A DNA stretch of 35,402 bases from Selenomonadaceae bacterium (GTDB lineage: Bacteria > Bacillota > Negativicutes > Selenomonadales > Selenomonadaceae), in NCBI GenBank assembly GCA_017518105.1, contig JAFWWC010000037.1, positions 1-35,402 on the forward strand, in the 5' to 3' direction. Every line of letters begins with the position of its first letter. The first letter of the stretch is position 1. The notes below the pieces were generated by a model. It was not told where the DNA came from and made no database searches. It saw only the letters and a list, made by a program, of their open reading frames with translations. Both the position numbers and the translations under genes were made by a program. Below, in pieces: positions 33,537 through 35,402 of the stretch.

Positions 33537-35402
33537 TTAGGACTTTTGAACCCACTTGCCGGTGTTGTGGTCTGCGTTGAAGGTGGTGCCGTCAGCAAGA
33601 CGATAGTCGACTGCTGCGGTGCTGTTGACCTGGATCGAACCGCCGTTGTTGAATTCGAGCGTTACGCCACCGCTAGTGATGTTAGCGTTCGTGATGTTCT
33701 CAAGGGAAGTATCGAACAGGTTAATAACGTCGCCGTCGTTTGCGCCGCTGATGGTGTCAGCACCGTTGCCTTGCTCGTAGTAGAAGGAGTTTCTAGCAGT
33801 ACCGCCGACGAGGAGGTCGCCTGCGCTACCTGCGCCGCCCCACAGACTTGCATTGCCTGCGCCGCCGTAAATCGTATTGGCCTTGCGGTCGCCAGCCAGT
33901 GTGACTTCAGCCGTCGAGTTAGATGCATCGATGACTGCGAAGTTGTCGCTGAACCACTTATCGCCGCGGTTGTCGAGCCAGATAGCGGTCTTATCAGTGA
34001 GAGCCGAGCTGACATTGACAGTTGCACCGCCAGCCACAGTTGCCGCGAGGTAGTTAGCTTCGCCGTCGACAGTGACTGCAACGGAGCCGACTTGACCGAC
34101 TGCCACAGTTCCTTCATTCACGCCGCCGATCTTGATGTTGCCAGCGTCGACTGCGCCTTCGATGGTTGCACTTTCAGTCGCGCCCGTGTTACGGTTGGTT
34201 ACTCTGAGGATAACGTCGCTACCGCTGCCATCGACAGTGACCTTGGAGATGTCGTTGCTTGCATAGTCGGTGTTGATGAAGTCGGTGCCGAACTGGAAGT
34301 TCTGGATGGTGTGTTTTGCGCCGTCCTCGTTGCCGATTACGAAGAACTCAGTCGGACCCTGCTTGTCGGAGCCGCTGTAACCAATCAAGGTGTTGTTGCC
34401 TGCGCCGCCATAGAGCGAGGTTACGCCAGAGCCAGCCGCGAAGATGTCGTTTGCTTCATAGCCCTTGAGCTGAGTCGTGCCTGCGCCGCCTTGGACGCTG
34501 ACGAGCGTGTTGCTGAATCTTACTTCCTTGCCGCCGATTTCGGTCGTCTTCCAACCGCCCTTAGCATCGATAACGACTTCGCCAGTGTAATCGCTGAAGT
34601 TTACGCCGCCGTTGCCGAGGAAGTAGTCAGGAACGTCATAATCGTCGCTAACAGTGATGTCTTTGCCAGTAGCCGCGATAGCCGCTTCGACAGTTTGACC
34701 GCTGATCTCGAAGACCTGATTGACGTAGTCGGTGCCAGTGTAATCAGTCGGGAGAGAAGCAGTTACTGCATAACCAGAGCCAGAGACAATGAGGTTGGAG
34801 CCGTCGAACGTGACATCGTCAGCACTGCTAATGGCGAGAACGTCACCCAACTTGCCAGGCATGAGGTTGTTAATCGTCGTGAAGCCCTGGTTAGCAACAA
34901 CAGTCGCGCCGCCATAACCGAGGTTGACAGTATTGTAGCCTGCGCCTGCGTCTACTCTATCGCCAGAGCCAGCGTAGATGGTATCATCGCCGGAGCCTGC
35001 CTTGAGGGTAGAGCCGCCAGTCTTGTTGCCATCCTTGTTGCCGATAAGGACGAGATCGCCGGAAACGCCGCTTGCGTCGAGTTCGCCGCCTGTGCTACCA
35101 GTGAAGCCGACCTTCTGGCTGTCGCCCGTGGTGGTGAAGAGGTTGATCATCGTGGCAGGATCGCCGCTCTTGTTGTTGACGGTGATGTCAGCTGCACGGC
35201 TGCCGTCGCGGTAGACTTCAACAATCTTGTTGCCGTTGAATTGAAGCAGACCGTCATCGATAGCATCGACAAGGTTAGAAGCCGCCGCCTCGTGGACAAC
35301 GAGTCCGCCGTCAGAGTTGATGTCGTAGCTGTCGAGAGTGACTTTTGCATTGGATGCCGCGAAGGTAATAACCTTGTCTGCGCCGCCCTTGCTCATGTCA
35401 AA
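33537..35402 (-). CDS. RTX-like calcium-binding surface/secreted protein (partial, C-terminal part)
   Basis: The C-terminal 621 codons of a larger protein; the frame stays open to the window edge, so an apparent start at 35394-35396 is not the true one. It has several glycine/aspartate-rich hemolysin-type nonapeptide repeats: GSGDDTIYAGSGDRVDAGAG, LYGGAGNNTLIG, and IYGGAGNASLWGGAG followed by DTISGANDGDVINLF. These sit among long beta-rich, acidic, Cys-free sequence. Such proteins are exported by type I secretion and fold on binding calcium. The tail (GKWVQKS) is short and has no anchor. It ends at a strong terminator. An adhesin or surface-layer role is inference. Confidence 0.85.
   Translation of the reverse strand, partial: FDMSKGGADKVITFAASNAKVTLDSYDINSDGGLVVHEAAASNLVDAIDDGLLQFNGNKIVEVYRDGSRAADITVNNKSGDPATMINLFTTTGDSQKVGFTGSTGGELDASGVSGDLVLIGNKDGNKTGGSTLKAGSGDDTIYAGSGDRVDAGAGYNTVNLGYGGATVVANQGFTTINNLMPGKLGDVLAISSADDVTFDGSNLIVSGSGYAVTASLPTDYTGTDYVNQVFEISGQTVEAAIAATGKDITVSDDYDVPDYFLGNGGVNFSDYTGEVVIDAKGGWKTTEIGGKEVRFSNTLVSVQGGAGTTQLKGYEANDIFAAGSGVTSLYGGAGNNTLIGYSGSDKQGPTEFFVIGNEDGAKHTIQNFQFGTDFINTDYASNDISKVTVDGSGSDVILRVTNRNTGATESATIEGAVDAGNIKIGGVNEGTVAVGQVGSVAVTVDGEANYLAATVAGGATVNVSSALTDKTAIWLDNRGDKWFSDNFAVIDASNSTAEVTLAGDRKANTIYGGAGNASLWGGAGSAGDLLVGGTARNSFYYEQGNGADTISGANDGDVINLFDTSLENITNANITSGGVTLEFNNGGSIQVNSTAAVDYRLADGTTFNADHNTGKWVQKS

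Overview
The window looks like a chromosomal segment of a Gram-negative-walled anaerobic Firmicute (Negativicutes, Selenomonas/Veillonella-like). This placement is an inference from several traits: strong AGGAGG ribosome sites, frequent TTG starts, an extended -10 promoter style, a dnaG-rpoD cluster, PfkA-type glycolysis, an RTX-like calcium-binding surface protein and SPINDLY/OGT-type glycosyltransferases. There are no tRNA or rRNA genes, no CRISPR array and no insertion sequence that I can support.

Layout. 1-429: 5' part of sufC (minus). 512-1791: SPFH protein ending in three zinc ribbons. 1896-5580: a minus-strand operon of EAL phosphodiesterase, degenerate mutarotase-like protein, sucC (no sucD beside it), antitoxin and YoeB toxin. 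5665-6008: small-peptide locus A. 6043-10530: dnaG, rpoD (with a duplicated sigma 1.1 module) and era. 10638-12820: garK (glycerate kinase) and two bacterial PH-domain genes, the first frameshifted at a T7 run. 12972-14243: serS. 14287-14570: small-peptide locus B. 14582-15941: a GIY-YIG/HxlR fusion facing an NAD(P)H:FMN-reductase-like gene. 16133-17770: acyl-CoA synthetase. 17837-18812: fucosyltransferase-like gene split by a C9 tract. 18893-24085: glycolytic run gap, pgk-tpiA fusion, small secreted protein, gpmI (minus). 24530-25912: AGCS amino-acid symporter. 26007-30389: giant GT2-TPR-GT41-TPR-GT41 protein. 30487-33380: pfkA, an AtpZ-like gene and a GH32 fructosidase. 33537-35402: 3' part of an RTX-like protein (minus).

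Main discovery candidate. Two intergenic regions, 5665-6008 and 14287-14570, are on opposite strands and are diverged copies of one another. Each has an extended -10 promoter, a 5' stem-loop, a leader in which the Shine-Dalgarno can be paired, a 24-26 residue hydrophobic peptide (13 of 22 aligned residues identical) and a 3' UTR segment complementary to the leader (8 bp in each, with one G.U pair). Each ends in an intrinsic terminator. Both carry a conserved promoter-like element pointing the opposite way over the peptide gene. In copy A the antisense transcript would end at its own intrinsic terminator. This is the architecture of a type I toxin-antitoxin system (small membrane toxin plus antisense RNA), and I do not recognise the peptide family.

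Other notable points are homopolymer frameshifts (C9 in a glycosyltransferase gene, T7 in a PH-domain gene) that may be on/off switches or sequencing errors, and face-to-face promoters between the GIY-YIG/HxlR gene and its reductase neighbour. Glycolysis and sugar use are the dominant metabolic theme: gap, pgk-tpiA, gpmI, pfkA, GH32 and garK.
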